From Chitinophagales bacterium (GTDB lineage Bacteria; Bacteroidota; Bacteroidia; Chitinophagales; UBA2359), in assembly GCA_020636475.1 (NCBI GenBank), contig JACJXU010000003.1:239055-303054 (forward strand): a stretch of 64,000 bases of DNA, given 5' to 3'. The stretch's first letter is position 1; each line of letters begins with the position of its first letter. The notes under the pieces were generated by a model that worked only from the letters and a program-made list of their open reading frames with translations, was not told where the DNA came from and searched no databases. Made by a program: the position numbers and the translations under genes. Positions 56,631-64,000 of the stretch are shown here, piece after piece.

Positions 56631-56638
56631 TAGTTTTG
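56631..56638 (+). promoter_or_regulatory. -7 element TAGTTTTG before lptD
   Basis: Match to TAnnTTTG, 79 bases before the TTG start of the LptD gene. No clear -33 was seen. Confidence 0.35.
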
Positions 56639-56717
56639 CAAACATTTTTTATAAAAAAAACCGTGCAAATTTAGACTTTTTGGCAATACGTTTCGTTTAA
56701 AAAAGAGATAAAAATTA

Positions 56718-59351
56718 TTGAAAAAGCCTGCCACACAATATTCCCAAACTGTGCATCTTATAGGTTTGCTCCTGTGGATGCTTTCGTGTTTTTGGGTATC
56801 TGCACAGGAAAATCCTCCTGCCGATAGTCTCAAAACAAGCGTTGATACCGTTGCAGTTTTTGGCGATAATATTCATTTTTCCTCCAATGCGCCTACGGCA
56901 AAAATTTTATACAGTGCCCGCGACTCTATTTTGTACGACATCACCAACCAAATGCTATACCTATACGGCAATGGAAGCATTGAACAAAATGATATAAAAC
57001 TTACCGGAGGAATAATAGAATACAAACAAGACGACAACACTTTGCGGGCGATGGCGGTGGAAGATTCTTTGGGAAATCTTAGCGAAATTCCCATTTTTAC
57101 CGAAGGAGAACACGAATTCCGCGCCAATGAACTTGCCTACAATTTTAAGACAAAAAAAGGCAGAATAAAAGAGGTAGTAACGCGCGAAGGCGAAGGTTTT
57201 TTGTTTAGCAAGCAAGTGAAAAAAAATCAGTACGACGAAATGTTTGCCGCCGATGCGTATTACACAACCTGTAATTTGGAGCATCCGCACTTTAAAATCA
57301 CTTCCAACAAGGTAAAAGTGGTACCTCAGAAAGTACTCGTTACGGGTCCGGCAAATTTGGTGGTCGAAGATATTCCTACGCCTTTACTGCTGCCGTTTGG
57401 TATTTTTCCTATTGCGCCGGGGCGAAACTCGGGTATTCTTATTCCCAGCTACGGCGAAAGTTCGCAGTTTGGTTTTTTTCTCAAAAACGGCGGCTTGTAT
57501 TTCGGTTTGGGCAAACACGCCGATATGGCACTGCGCTCCGAAATATATTCGCGGGGTACGTGGCGGTTGAGTGCGAGTTCGGGCTATAAATTGCGCTATC
57601 GTTATCAGGGAAATGTGAGTATTGATTTCGGAAAAATAAAGAATGGCGACCCCATTACAGACGATTACAGCGAGAACCGCGAATTTTTTATCCGTTGGCA
57701 GCACCGACAAGACCCCAAAGCCAATCCGTTTGCCAATTTTTCCGCCTCCGTCAATTTGGGGTCTTCTACCTACAACCGAAATTTTTTAAATACCACCCAA
57801 AACTACCTCAACAACACCTTTGCCTCGTCTATTTCATACAGTTATCAATTTCCCAATGCGCCTTTTAACTTTACCGTAAGCGGCAACCATAGCCAAAATA
57901 CGCAAAGCAGAATTGTAAACATCGATTTGCCCAATATTGCCTTGAATATGGTGCGACAAACACCGCTGAAGCGCAAAAATAAAATCGGCAGCAACCGATG
58001 GTACGAGTCTATTACGGTAGGGTATGCTTTAAATGCAAAATCAAGCGTATCTGTTGCAGATTCCTTGCTTTTTACACCCGAAACGCGCGACAAAATTCGC
58101 TCCGGTGTGCAGCACAGCATTCCGATAAGTACCAATTTTCAGTTGTTTAAATACATTGCCATTTCGCCAACTTTTAGTTTTGACGAAAAATGGTATTGGC
58201 AAACCATTGATAAATATTGGGACGCTACGGTGCGCTACGACACCACATTTACCGAAATAGACGGTGAGCAAACCATTGCAACTATTGATACCATAAATGG
58301 TATGGTGGTAATAGATACGCTGCAAAAGTTCAGGGCGGCGCATTATTACAATATGGGCGTTTCGGCGAGTACCAAACTGTTTGGTATGTTCAATTTTAAA
58401 AAAGGGCGCATTAAAGCCATTCGGCATACGCTAACGCCTGCTATCGGCTTCAACTTTCACCCGAATTTTGGCAGTGAAACTTTGGATTATTACCGAGATG
58501 TTCAAAATAATGAAGAAGGCGACATTAGTCGTTATTCTATTTTTGAAGGCAGTTTGTACGGCGGACCACCAGACGGAAAATCGGGCGCAATAAGTTTTAA
58601 TTTGGACAATAATATTGAAATGAAAACCCGAACGAAGTCGGATACGGGTTGGGTGGAAAAAAAGCTTAAAATTATTGAAGGATTGAGCCTAAACGGTATA
58701 AGCTACGACTTGGCGCGTGATTCGCTGAATTGGAGTAACTTTAGTATTCGAGGTCGGACAACGCTTTTTGAGAAAATAAACATCAATTTCGGCGCAAATT
58801 TCGACCCGTACCAAATTGATTACGAAGGCAATAAAATAAATAAGCTCCTTTGGAATGAAAATGGCAAAATTGCCCGTATGACTTCTACCAATATCGGTTT
58901 GAGCAGCAATTTCAGTTCAGGCAAAAAGCAGTCGGCAAGCACGAATCGTGGCACCGAAGCGGAACGCAATGACGTGGCGCAAAATCCTGATGCGTACATT
59001 GATTACAAAATTCCTTGGAATTTGAGTCTCAGTTATAATTTGAGCATTCAAAAACAATATCACAGTCCTGACAGCACCAGCACGAATTATATTCAAACGC
59101 TGGGCGGAAATATTAACTTCAACCTTAGTCCGCGTTGGAAAATAGCCATACGCACCGGTTACGATTTCACCAACAAAGCCCTTGCTTTTACTACAGTCGA
59201 TGTGTATCGCGATTTGCATTGCTGGGATATGAGTTTCAACTGGATTCCTATCGGCGCGCGCCGACAATACGAGTTTACGCTAAAAGTGCGTTCTACGATG
59301 CTTCAAGACCTGAAATTGCAGCGGAGGAGGAACTGGTTTGATTATTATTGA
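56718..59351 (+). CDS. LPS-assembly protein LptD-like (OstA/organic solvent tolerance)
   Basis: Outer-membrane LPS translocon, 877 residues. A signal peptide ends near VSAQ. Residues about 50-220 form the OstA/LptA-like jelly roll (ILYDITNQMLYLYGNGSIEQ, LTGGIIEYK), followed by the beta-barrel with LPFGIFPIAPGRNSGILIPS at its entrance, as in LptD of Bacteroidota. The start codon is TTG, placed after AAAAGAGATAAAAATT. It ends with the aromatic YY. The GNAT gene follows and a truncated second copy of the 3' end is found at 60962-61175. Confidence 0.88.
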   Translation: MKKPATQYSQTVHLIGLLLWMLSCFWVSAQENPPADSLKTSVDTVAVFGDNIHFSSNAPTAKILYSARDSILYDITNQMLYLYGNGSIEQNDIKLTGGIIEYKQDDNTLRAMAVEDSLGNLSEIPIFTEGEHEFRANELAYNFKTKKGRIKEVVTREGEGFLFSKQVKKNQYDEMFAADAYYTTCNLEHPHFKITSNKVKVVPQKVLVTGPANLVVEDIPTPLLLPFGIFPIAPGRNSGILIPSYGESSQFGFFLKNGGLYFGLGKHADMALRSEIYSRGTWRLSASSGYKLRYRYQGNVSIDFGKIKNGDPITDDYSENREFFIRWQHRQDPKANPFANFSASVNLGSSTYNRNFLNTTQNYLNNTFASSISYSYQFPNAPFNFTVSGNHSQNTQSRIVNIDLPNIALNMVRQTPLKRKNKIGSNRWYESITVGYALNAKSSVSVADSLLFTPETRDKIRSGVQHSIPISTNFQLFKYIAISPTFSFDEKWYWQTIDKYWDATVRYDTTFTEIDGEQTIATIDTINGMVVIDTLQKFRAAHYYNMGVSASTKLFGMFNFKKGRIKAIRHTLTPAIGFNFHPNFGSETLDYYRDVQNNEEGDISRYSIFEGSLYGGPPDGKSGAISFNLDNNIEMKTRTKSDTGWVEKKLKIIEGLSLNGISYDLARDSLNWSNFSIRGRTTLFEKININFGANFDPYQIDYEGNKINKLLWNENGKIARMTSTNIGLSSNFSSGKKQSASTNRGTEAERNDVAQNPDAYIDYKIPWNLSLSYNLSIQKQYHSPDSTSTNYIQTLGGNINFNLSPRWKIAIRTGYDFTNKALAFTTVDVYRDLHCWDMSFNWIPIGARRQYEFTLKVRSTMLQDLKLQRRRNWFDYY

Positions 59352-59418
59352 TGGTGCATACGCCAGAAAGAATTTGCCCTTTCGGAAAAATGTATTATAC
59401 TTCCCCGCAAAAAAAGCA

Positions 59419-59859
59419 ATGTATTTATTGGAAACTTTTGACGAAAAAAATTTACCTACTCCCCAACAAAAAAAAGCCATTGTCGATTTTTTATACGAAA
59501 ATCTCGAACAATATGGCGATGCCAAACCGCAAATTGAGAAAGCAATTGCCTACGCCCTAAAAGAAATTACCTCTTTTGGCGGCTTTGTGCTTTTGCTTAA
59601 AAAAGATGAGCAGCTAAAAGGCGCGGTGGTGATAAACAAAACCGGAATGGGCGGCTACATTCCCGAAAATATTTTGGTGTACATAGCCACGCACAAAAAT
59701 AGCCGAGGCGAAGGCTTGGGAAAAAAACTGATGGAAAAAGTAATTTTGCATACACAAGGCGATATCGCTTTGCACGTAGAAGCGAACAATCCGGCAAAAA
59801 AATTGTACGAAAAATATGGTTTTACTAATCCGTATTTGGAGATGCGTTTAAAAAAATAA
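59419..59859 (+). CDS. GNAT family N-acetyltransferase
   Basis: Protein of 146 residues from ATG 59419; the frame is open from 59338, overlapping LptD, but that extension has no family likeness. The C-terminal half is a clear GNAT core: LKGAVVINKTGMGGYIPENI, then LVYIATHKNSRGEGLGKKLM (acetyl-CoA loop RGEGLG), then VEANNPAKKLYEKYGF. The next gene, the racemase, starts one base past its stop codon, so the two are likely coupled. Confidence 0.85.
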   Translation: MYLLETFDEKNLPTPQQKKAIVDFLYENLEQYGDAKPQIEKAIAYALKEITSFGGFVLLLKKDEQLKGAVVINKTGMGGYIPENILVYIATHKNSRGEGLGKKLMEKVILHTQGDIALHVEANNPAKKLYEKYGFTNPYLEMRLKK

Positions 59860-59860
59860 A

Positions 59861-60958
59861 ATGGCAGAACTTATTATACAAACAGAAAAGATTAAGAAAA
59901 ACATAAAATATCTTGGCAATTATTTTCAAAAACACAACATACATTGGAGCTTAATTACCAAAGTTTTTTCGGGTGACAAAGCATTTTTGCAGCATATTCT
60001 TACCGAAGACGTACTGCAAAAAATTGATTCGGTGGGCGACTCGCGATTGACCAGTCTGAAAAACCTGAAAGAGGTGAACCCAAACATAAAAACCATTTAT
60101 ATAAAGCCGCCCGCCAAAGTCTATGCCGAAGAAGTGGTGCAGTTCGCCGATATTTCCCTCAACACATCGCTGGGTACTATTCAAGCCTTGAACGAAGCCG
60201 CTAAAAAGGCAGGAAAAATACATCAAATCATTATTATGATAGAATTGGGCGAATTGCGCGAAGGTGTGAACCGCACGGATATTATGCTTTTTTACGAAAA
60301 AGTGTTTAAACTGTCGTATATTGAAGTGATTGGCATTGGTTCGAACCTTGGCTGTATGTACGGCGTAGCTCCTACCTACGACAAATTGCTGCAATTATCG
60401 CTTTACAAAGAACTTATTTCGGCAAAATTCGATAAAGAACTGAAATTTATTTCCGGCGGCACTTCTATAACGCTCCCCCTTATTGAAAGCAAGCAAATTC
60501 CTAAAGATATTAATCATTTTAGGGTAGGGGAGGCAGCATTTTTTGGTATTAGCCCATTGTACAACGAGCGTTTCAAAAATCTATCTACCAATACTTTCTC
60601 GTTTACTGCAAATATTATAGAAATTGAAGAGAAAAAAACTGTACCCGATGGCGTTATTAATGATTCGAGTATTGGACTTGCCGCCGATTTTTCCGAACGC
60701 AATACGGGCGAAACTTCCGTAAAAGCCATTTTGGATTTTGGTATTTTAGATGTTGATAAAAAAGACATAGAGGCTATGGATAAGTCTTTGAATTTTGTAG
60801 GTATTACTTCCGATATGATTGTAGTGGACATTGGCAACAATAAAACCAAAGATGGTAAGCAGAAGTATCAAATTGGCGACAAAATAACGTTCCGTCCCAA
60901 TTATATGGGCGTAGCGCGTTTGCTTAATTCAAAGTTTATTGATAAGGAGTTTGCCTAA
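59861..60958 (+). CDS. PLP-dependent alanine/ornithine racemase-like protein
   Basis: TIM-barrel plus beta domain racemase of 365 residues. WSLITKVFSGD holds the presumed PLP lysine, IELGELREGVNR and LKFISGGTSITLPLIES are the substrate and phosphate contacts, and FRVGEAAFFGISPL ends the barrel. The order and length follow ornithine/alanine racemase (Orr-type) proteins of Bacteroidota and Clostridia. Together with the GNAT protein encoded one base upstream this looks like a small amino-acid modification module. The real substrate is not evident. Confidence 0.82.
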   Translation: MAELIIQTEKIKKNIKYLGNYFQKHNIHWSLITKVFSGDKAFLQHILTEDVLQKIDSVGDSRLTSLKNLKEVNPNIKTIYIKPPAKVYAEEVVQFADISLNTSLGTIQALNEAAKKAGKIHQIIIMIELGELREGVNRTDIMLFYEKVFKLSYIEVIGIGSNLGCMYGVAPTYDKLLQLSLYKELISAKFDKELKFISGGTSITLPLIESKQIPKDINHFRVGEAAFFGISPLYNERFKNLSTNTFSFTANIIEIEEKKTVPDGVINDSSIGLAADFSERNTGETSVKAILDFGILDVDKKDIEAMDKSLNFVGITSDMIVVDIGNNKTKDGKQKYQIGDKITFRPNYMGVARLLNSKFIDKEFA

Positions 60959-60961
60959 AGG

Positions 60962-61175
60962 GAATTTGATACTGAGCTACAACCTAAGTATTCAAAAACA
61001 ATACCACAGTTTCGACAGCGTCAGCACAAATTATATTCAAACGCTGGGCCGAAACATCAATTTCAATCTTAGTCCGAGTTTCAACTGTATTCCTATCGGT
61101 GCGCGCCGACAATACGAGTTTACGCTAAAAGTGCGTTCCACGATGCTTCAAGACCTGAAATTGATTATTATTAAA
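60962..61175 (+). pseudogene. Truncated second copy of the lptD 3' end
   Basis: Plus-strand sequence just past the racemase stop codon reads LILSYNLSIQKQYHSFDS, VSTNYIQTLGRNINFNLSP, then SFNCIPIGARRQYEFTLKVR and STMLQDLKL. This matches the end of LptD (about 59030-59345) with an internal loss of about 45 codons between NFNLSP and SFN. The left part differs mainly at synonymous sites, while the right part is almost identical at base level. It then joins TTGATTATTATT, which in the original follows the last codons after a 20-base gap. It has no start and is not expected to be translated. Confidence 0.85.
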
Positions 61176-61185
61176 GTGCGAATAC

Positions 61186-61644
61186 TTAAACGTTATGCTG
61201 CTTTTTTAGTTCGTCTATTTGATTCTTTACTTCTGTCATTCGCTCATTCGACCAAAATTTATTACAATATTGCTTAAGAACTTGGTTAGGAAGCATAATT
61301 TCCAATTTACGGCAGCCTTCTTTTATAGTAGTATTTTTAATTTCAACCTCAATATCATCAACGAAAATCTCAACTTTTTTAGCTTTAAGTAGGTTCTGGT
61401 ATAAAATTACAAATTTGCGATTATAAAAATCTATCTCAAAGATATGGATTCGGCGAGTTATAAAAATCTGATAGACAGGCATTAACATTATTAGTAACAA
61501 AATACCAACTATGTTTGTGAAACTTAATGAATTATCATGTATAACTGAATTTATAAAAAAAACTATAATTGTCAAGATTATCATAAAAACTATAGGCTTT
61601 AATAATTCACTGATTGTACGTCTTTTTACATTTACTATATTCAT
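61186..61644 (-). CDS. Small membrane protein with YcxB-like C-terminal part, unknown
   Basis: Protein of 152 residues with two adjacent membrane helices (about 17-34 and 45-64; LKPIVFMIILTIIVFFINSV, IVGILLLIMLMPVYQIF), then a soluble domain with strands (IHIFEIDFYNRKFVILYQNL) that resembles a short PH-like/bPH domain. I do not recognise a specific family. It lies directly beyond the truncated lptD copy, convergent with it. Confidence 0.6.
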   Translation of the reverse strand: MNIVNVKRRTISELLKPIVFMIILTIIVFFINSVIHDNSLSFTNIVGILLLIMLMPVYQIFITRRIHIFEIDFYNRKFVILYQNLLKAKKVEIFVDDIEVEIKNTTIKEGCRKLEIMLPNQVLKQYCNKFWSNERMTEVKNQIDELKKQHNV

Positions 61645-61778
61645 TCTTACGTGGATTACAACTCTCTGAACAAGATTTTCTTAATAAAATGAAGTATTTT
61701 GATTGAGTAATTGGTAGTTTTTATTGAAGATATAAAACAAGTTATCGGTAGTAAGACATTCAATTCTTTGGTGAATAA

Positions 61779-62048
61779 TTAATCGGATTTCGGAATTTCA
61801 GAATTCTTTATAAGGCTATTATTTTTTCTAAGTAAAAAAATGATTATTATCAGCAATACGGTATTTAGGATTATTAAAAATATAAAAAATAGCAGAATTA
61901 GTACAAAATTGCCATCGAAAAAAAGATAATCTGTTCTTTCCTCCGGAACAAACTTACCTGTCTGTATTATTGCTCCATTCAATTGCCAAAACAAGACTTC
62001 GCTATTTATCATTTTTGAAAAAATCGCTAAACTCTTAGCCAACACCAC
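61779..62048 (-). CDS. Small membrane hypothetical
   Basis: Protein of 89 residues with one long hydrophobic segment at about 48-73 (FVLILLFFIFLIILNTVLLI) and a short polar tail. From GTG 62048 it overlaps the stop codon of the MORN protein gene (TAGTG), which suits translational coupling; ATG 62012 is the alternative. No family was recognised. Confidence 0.5.
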   Translation of the reverse strand: MVLAKSLAIFSKMINSEVLFWQLNGAIIQTGKFVPEERTDYLFFDGNFVLILLFFIFLIILNTVLLIIIIFLLRKNNSLIKNSEIPKSD

Positions 62049-62776
62049 TAAATCTCTTTCCCGTTTTCATATATTTTACTGGAAATTTTATGATGCACAT
62101 CTATAAAATTTCCCTTTCCGTGAAACGCACCATCTTTAAAACCACCAATGTAAATGCTGCCATCTGCAAATTTTACATAGCCGTAGCCATACAGTTTGTT
62201 TCTATCTACTGCGCCATCGAATATTCCTTTTTTACCATCAATTTCCACAGGCATACTCTTGCGAACGGCTAAGTCGGATTTGTCCACATCTTGTACCATA
62301 TCGCCTTTTGCACTGTACTCGCGCATGATTACTTTGCCGGTTTTGCCAAAACACGACATACCCCAATCTACTCGCAAACCACTTTCGTATCTTCCTACAA
62401 AAAAATCGCCATTGTCGTATCTAAAAATGCCATAACCGTCGGGCAATCCTGCAATAATAGGACCTTCGTACTGTCCCATCATACCGTCTTTTTTGAAGCG
62501 TTTGTTTTGGATAAAAATACGCATACCGTCTTTGTGTCCGAAATTTTTGTTAGCTTCGGAACTTAAAGGTGTTTCGCTAACTTTGGGCGTAGCATTGGTA
62601 TTTGTTGGCGGCGATGTTTCGGCAGTAGTGTTTTGTTGCGAAGTGTTGGTTGGTGCTTGCGTGGTGGGCAAGGTATTAACTTCCCTTTTGCCGGGTTTCA
62701 GACTAATTAGATAATACAACAAACCCAAACAAAAAATTACAAAGGTTATTTTGATAAAAATACGAATAGAATCCAT
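62048..62776 (-). CDS. MORN-repeat membrane-anchored protein
   Basis: Protein of 242 residues from ATG 62776 (a TTG start at 62821 is possible). A single membrane segment lies near the N-terminus, followed by a Thr/Pro/Asn-rich linker. From about residue 100 come MORN-like repeats, each Y-x-G-x(n)-DGxGxxxYxxGxxYxGx: GQYEGPIIAGLPDGYGIFRY, NGDFFVGRYESG, LYGYGYVKFADGSIYIGGF, DGAFHGKGNF. MORN repeats bind membranes or other proteins, but the role here is unknown. Confidence 0.82.
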   Translation of the reverse strand: MDSIRIFIKITFVIFCLGLLYYLISLKPGKREVNTLPTTQAPTNTSQQNTTAETSPPTNTNATPKVSETPLSSEANKNFGHKDGMRIFIQNKRFKKDGMMGQYEGPIIAGLPDGYGIFRYDNGDFFVGRYESGLRVDWGMSCFGKTGKVIMREYSAKGDMVQDVDKSDLAVRKSMPVEIDGKKGIFDGAVDRNKLYGYGYVKFADGSIYIGGFKDGAFHGKGNFIDVHHKISSKIYENGKEI

Positions 62777-62833
62777 ACTACTTAGTATTTTAGATTTTAA
62801 AAAGCGACACAATTTTTGCAAAAGTAAAGTTTT

Positions 62834-63955
62834 ATGCAGTTTTTCTATAAAATATTACAACAAATTGCCCATATTTTATTCCGAATATTTTTCAAAAGAA
62901 TATTTCTCCGGCACTGGAAAGACGTACCTGCACACGAACCAACGATTATTGTTGGCAACCACGCCAATGCTGCTATGGAAGGCATTTTGCTGTCGGTTTT
63001 TTACCCGCGTCCGGTATATTTGCTCACCCGCGGGGATCTTTTTGCCAATCGTTTTGTCGAAAAAATGCTGGCATTTATTCATTTGTTGCCTATTTATCGG
63101 CAGAGAGATGGGATAGGAAATGTTCAAAAAAATTTTCAAATATTTGATACCGTTCAGCGCGCTTTGAAAGAAAATGCGGTGATTGTTATTTTTGCCGAAG
63201 GAAATTGTATTCAGGAAAAACGACTGCGCTCCTTGCAAAAAGGTGCGGCGCGCTTGGCGTTTCAGTTTGCGCAGGAAACTGCTTTCCAAAAAGAACTTTT
63301 TTTGCAACCAATGGGCATCAATTACACGTATCCTGCACATTTGCGTGGCGAGGTGATGTTGGCGGCGGGAAAGGCAATACGCTTGAGCGATTATTTTTCG
63401 CTGTATCAGGAAAATGACCGCAAAGCTATTACGGCACTTACGCAAAATTTGGCAGAAAATCTTGCGCCGGAGGTTTTGCAACTCACGCCTGAGACGGAGG
63501 CGATTTTTGAAAAAACAATTCCCACCCTTCGCAAAATTGACGATGCAGAAAAACAGTATTGTGGGCTTGTACAGTACCAAGATGTGGTGGCAGGGAGTCG
63601 CTTGGAAATGGAGCAAAACTGGGCAAATTTTGTACAGACGCATAGTGCCGAAGCCGTTGATACGGCAATTAAACACAAAAAACTCACTGTTGAAGCGGCT
63701 AAAAAAGGATTTTCTTTGCGAAATTTTCTTTGTAATGGGTTTTATTATGTGTGTTACTTGTTTTCGTTGCTTATTTTTGTCATTCCGTTATTTTTTGCTC
63801 ATTTTATCAGCAAAGCCAAAGTGAAGGAGATAGAATTTTTCAATACGACTCGTTTTACGCTTACGTTTTTGTTGAGTTTGGTGTTTTGGGCATTAGTGTT
63901 GGGTTGGATTTTGATGGTAAGTTTGGTTTTTCGTAGGGAAATAGGTTATGGGTAA
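62834..63955 (+). CDS. Acyltransferase of the PlsC/LPLAT family
   Basis: Membrane-associated acyltransferase of 373 residues. TIIVGNHANAAMEGIL is the catalytic block I (His followed at the sixth place by Glu, where most LPLATs have Asp), FAEGNCIQEKRLRSLQKGAA is block III with the EGN motif, and two hydrophobic segments lie at about 300-365. It likely acylates glycerol-3-phosphate or lyso-phosphatidate, using the glycerophospholipid pathway common in Bacteroidota. It is divergent from the MORN gene. Confidence 0.83.
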   Translation: MQFFYKILQQIAHILFRIFFKRIFLRHWKDVPAHEPTIIVGNHANAAMEGILLSVFYPRPVYLLTRGDLFANRFVEKMLAFIHLLPIYRQRDGIGNVQKNFQIFDTVQRALKENAVIVIFAEGNCIQEKRLRSLQKGAARLAFQFAQETAFQKELFLQPMGINYTYPAHLRGEVMLAAGKAIRLSDYFSLYQENDRKAITALTQNLAENLAPEVLQLTPETEAIFEKTIPTLRKIDDAEKQYCGLVQYQDVVAGSRLEMEQNWANFVQTHSAEAVDTAIKHKKLTVEAAKKGFSLRNFLCNGFYYVCYLFSLLIFVIPLFFAHFISKAKVKEIEFFNTTRFTLTFLLSLVFWALVLGWILMVSLVFRREIGYG

Positions 63956-64000
63956 AATAGATTGAAAAGTATTGTATTGGAAAAAAATAATATCAAAACC

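Noticed and set aside
56718..59351. TTG start of the LptD gene considered as a truncation
   Set aside because: The TTG opens directly into a normal signal peptide with a cleavage site, so the gene is taken as complete.
59338..59418. N-terminal extension of the GNAT protein overlapping the LptD gene
   Set aside because: The added residues have no family likeness; ATG 59419 gives a normal N-terminus.

Overview
The window is a stretch of chromosome from a member of the Bacteroidota, probably a Saprospiria- or Chitinophagia-like lineage (class level is a guess). The evidence is: four secreted proteins with C-terminal type IX secretion sorting domains, SprB-type and FN3 repeats; promoters of the Bacteroidota form TAnnTTTG; a Bacteroidota-type dihydroorotase; the geranylgeranylglyceryl-phosphate synthase found in this phylum; and a pheT / coiled-coil / zapA / rny gene cluster. 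Base composition is moderately AT-rich. No rRNA, tRNA or CRISPR array was recognised. Most genes are housekeeping, in short operons with little spacing.

Layout. 1-7.1 kb: 3' part of acetyl-CoA synthetase, MarC-type membrane protein, LolD/MacB-like ATPase, PduO-type cobalamin adenosyltransferase, DUF2795 protein, alkyltransferase-like DNA repair protein, an acidic small protein, a stand-alone B12-binding subunit, RsgA and GGGP synthase. 7.2-19.2 kb: tyrosine recombinase, YpfJ-like metallopeptidase, membrane and outer-membrane hypotheticals, GNAT, dihydroorotase, flavoprotein reductase, UvrD/PcrA helicase, TsaE and alanine dehydrogenase, with two copies of a 300-bp repeat. 19.2-20.75 kb: a gene-poor area with a third repeat copy, a tiny basic ORF and the remains of a DUF4347 gene. 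20.75-29.7 kb: a secreted protein of five 40-residue repeats, then thioredoxin-like protein, RNase Y, ZapA, a coiled-coil protein, PheT and F1 ATPase epsilon and beta. 29.9-42.5 kb: the surface-protein region, with four T9SS cargo proteins, a lipoprotein, a broken small gene, a helical hypothetical, the fourth repeat copy and a TnpB relic. 42.5-55.5 kb: kinase-RapZ fusion, an apparent MscS / YbjN-like / serine protease operon, threonine dehydratase, a thioester alpha-2-macroglobulin, a SpoU methyltransferase and aquaporin. 55.7-64 kb: amidase divergent from LptD, GNAT and PLP racemase, a truncated second copy of the LptD 3' end, small membrane and MORN proteins, and an acyltransferase.

Most notable. 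(1) The operon at 44.0-47.3 kb: two consecutive unannotated proteins carry the same YbjN-like motif set with identical internal spacing, one of them fused to a trypsin-like protease and a zinc ribbon, behind a mechanosensitive channel gene. (2) A family of about 300-bp elements with imperfect terminal inverted repeats, two copies ending at gene stop codons and one against a TnpB zinc-ribbon relic. (3) A sugar-kinase-like domain fused to the RapZ C-terminal domain. (4) A five-unit 40-residue secreted repeat protein. (5) A rearranged partial duplicate of lptD. All functions are assigned by reading motifs; no database search was run.
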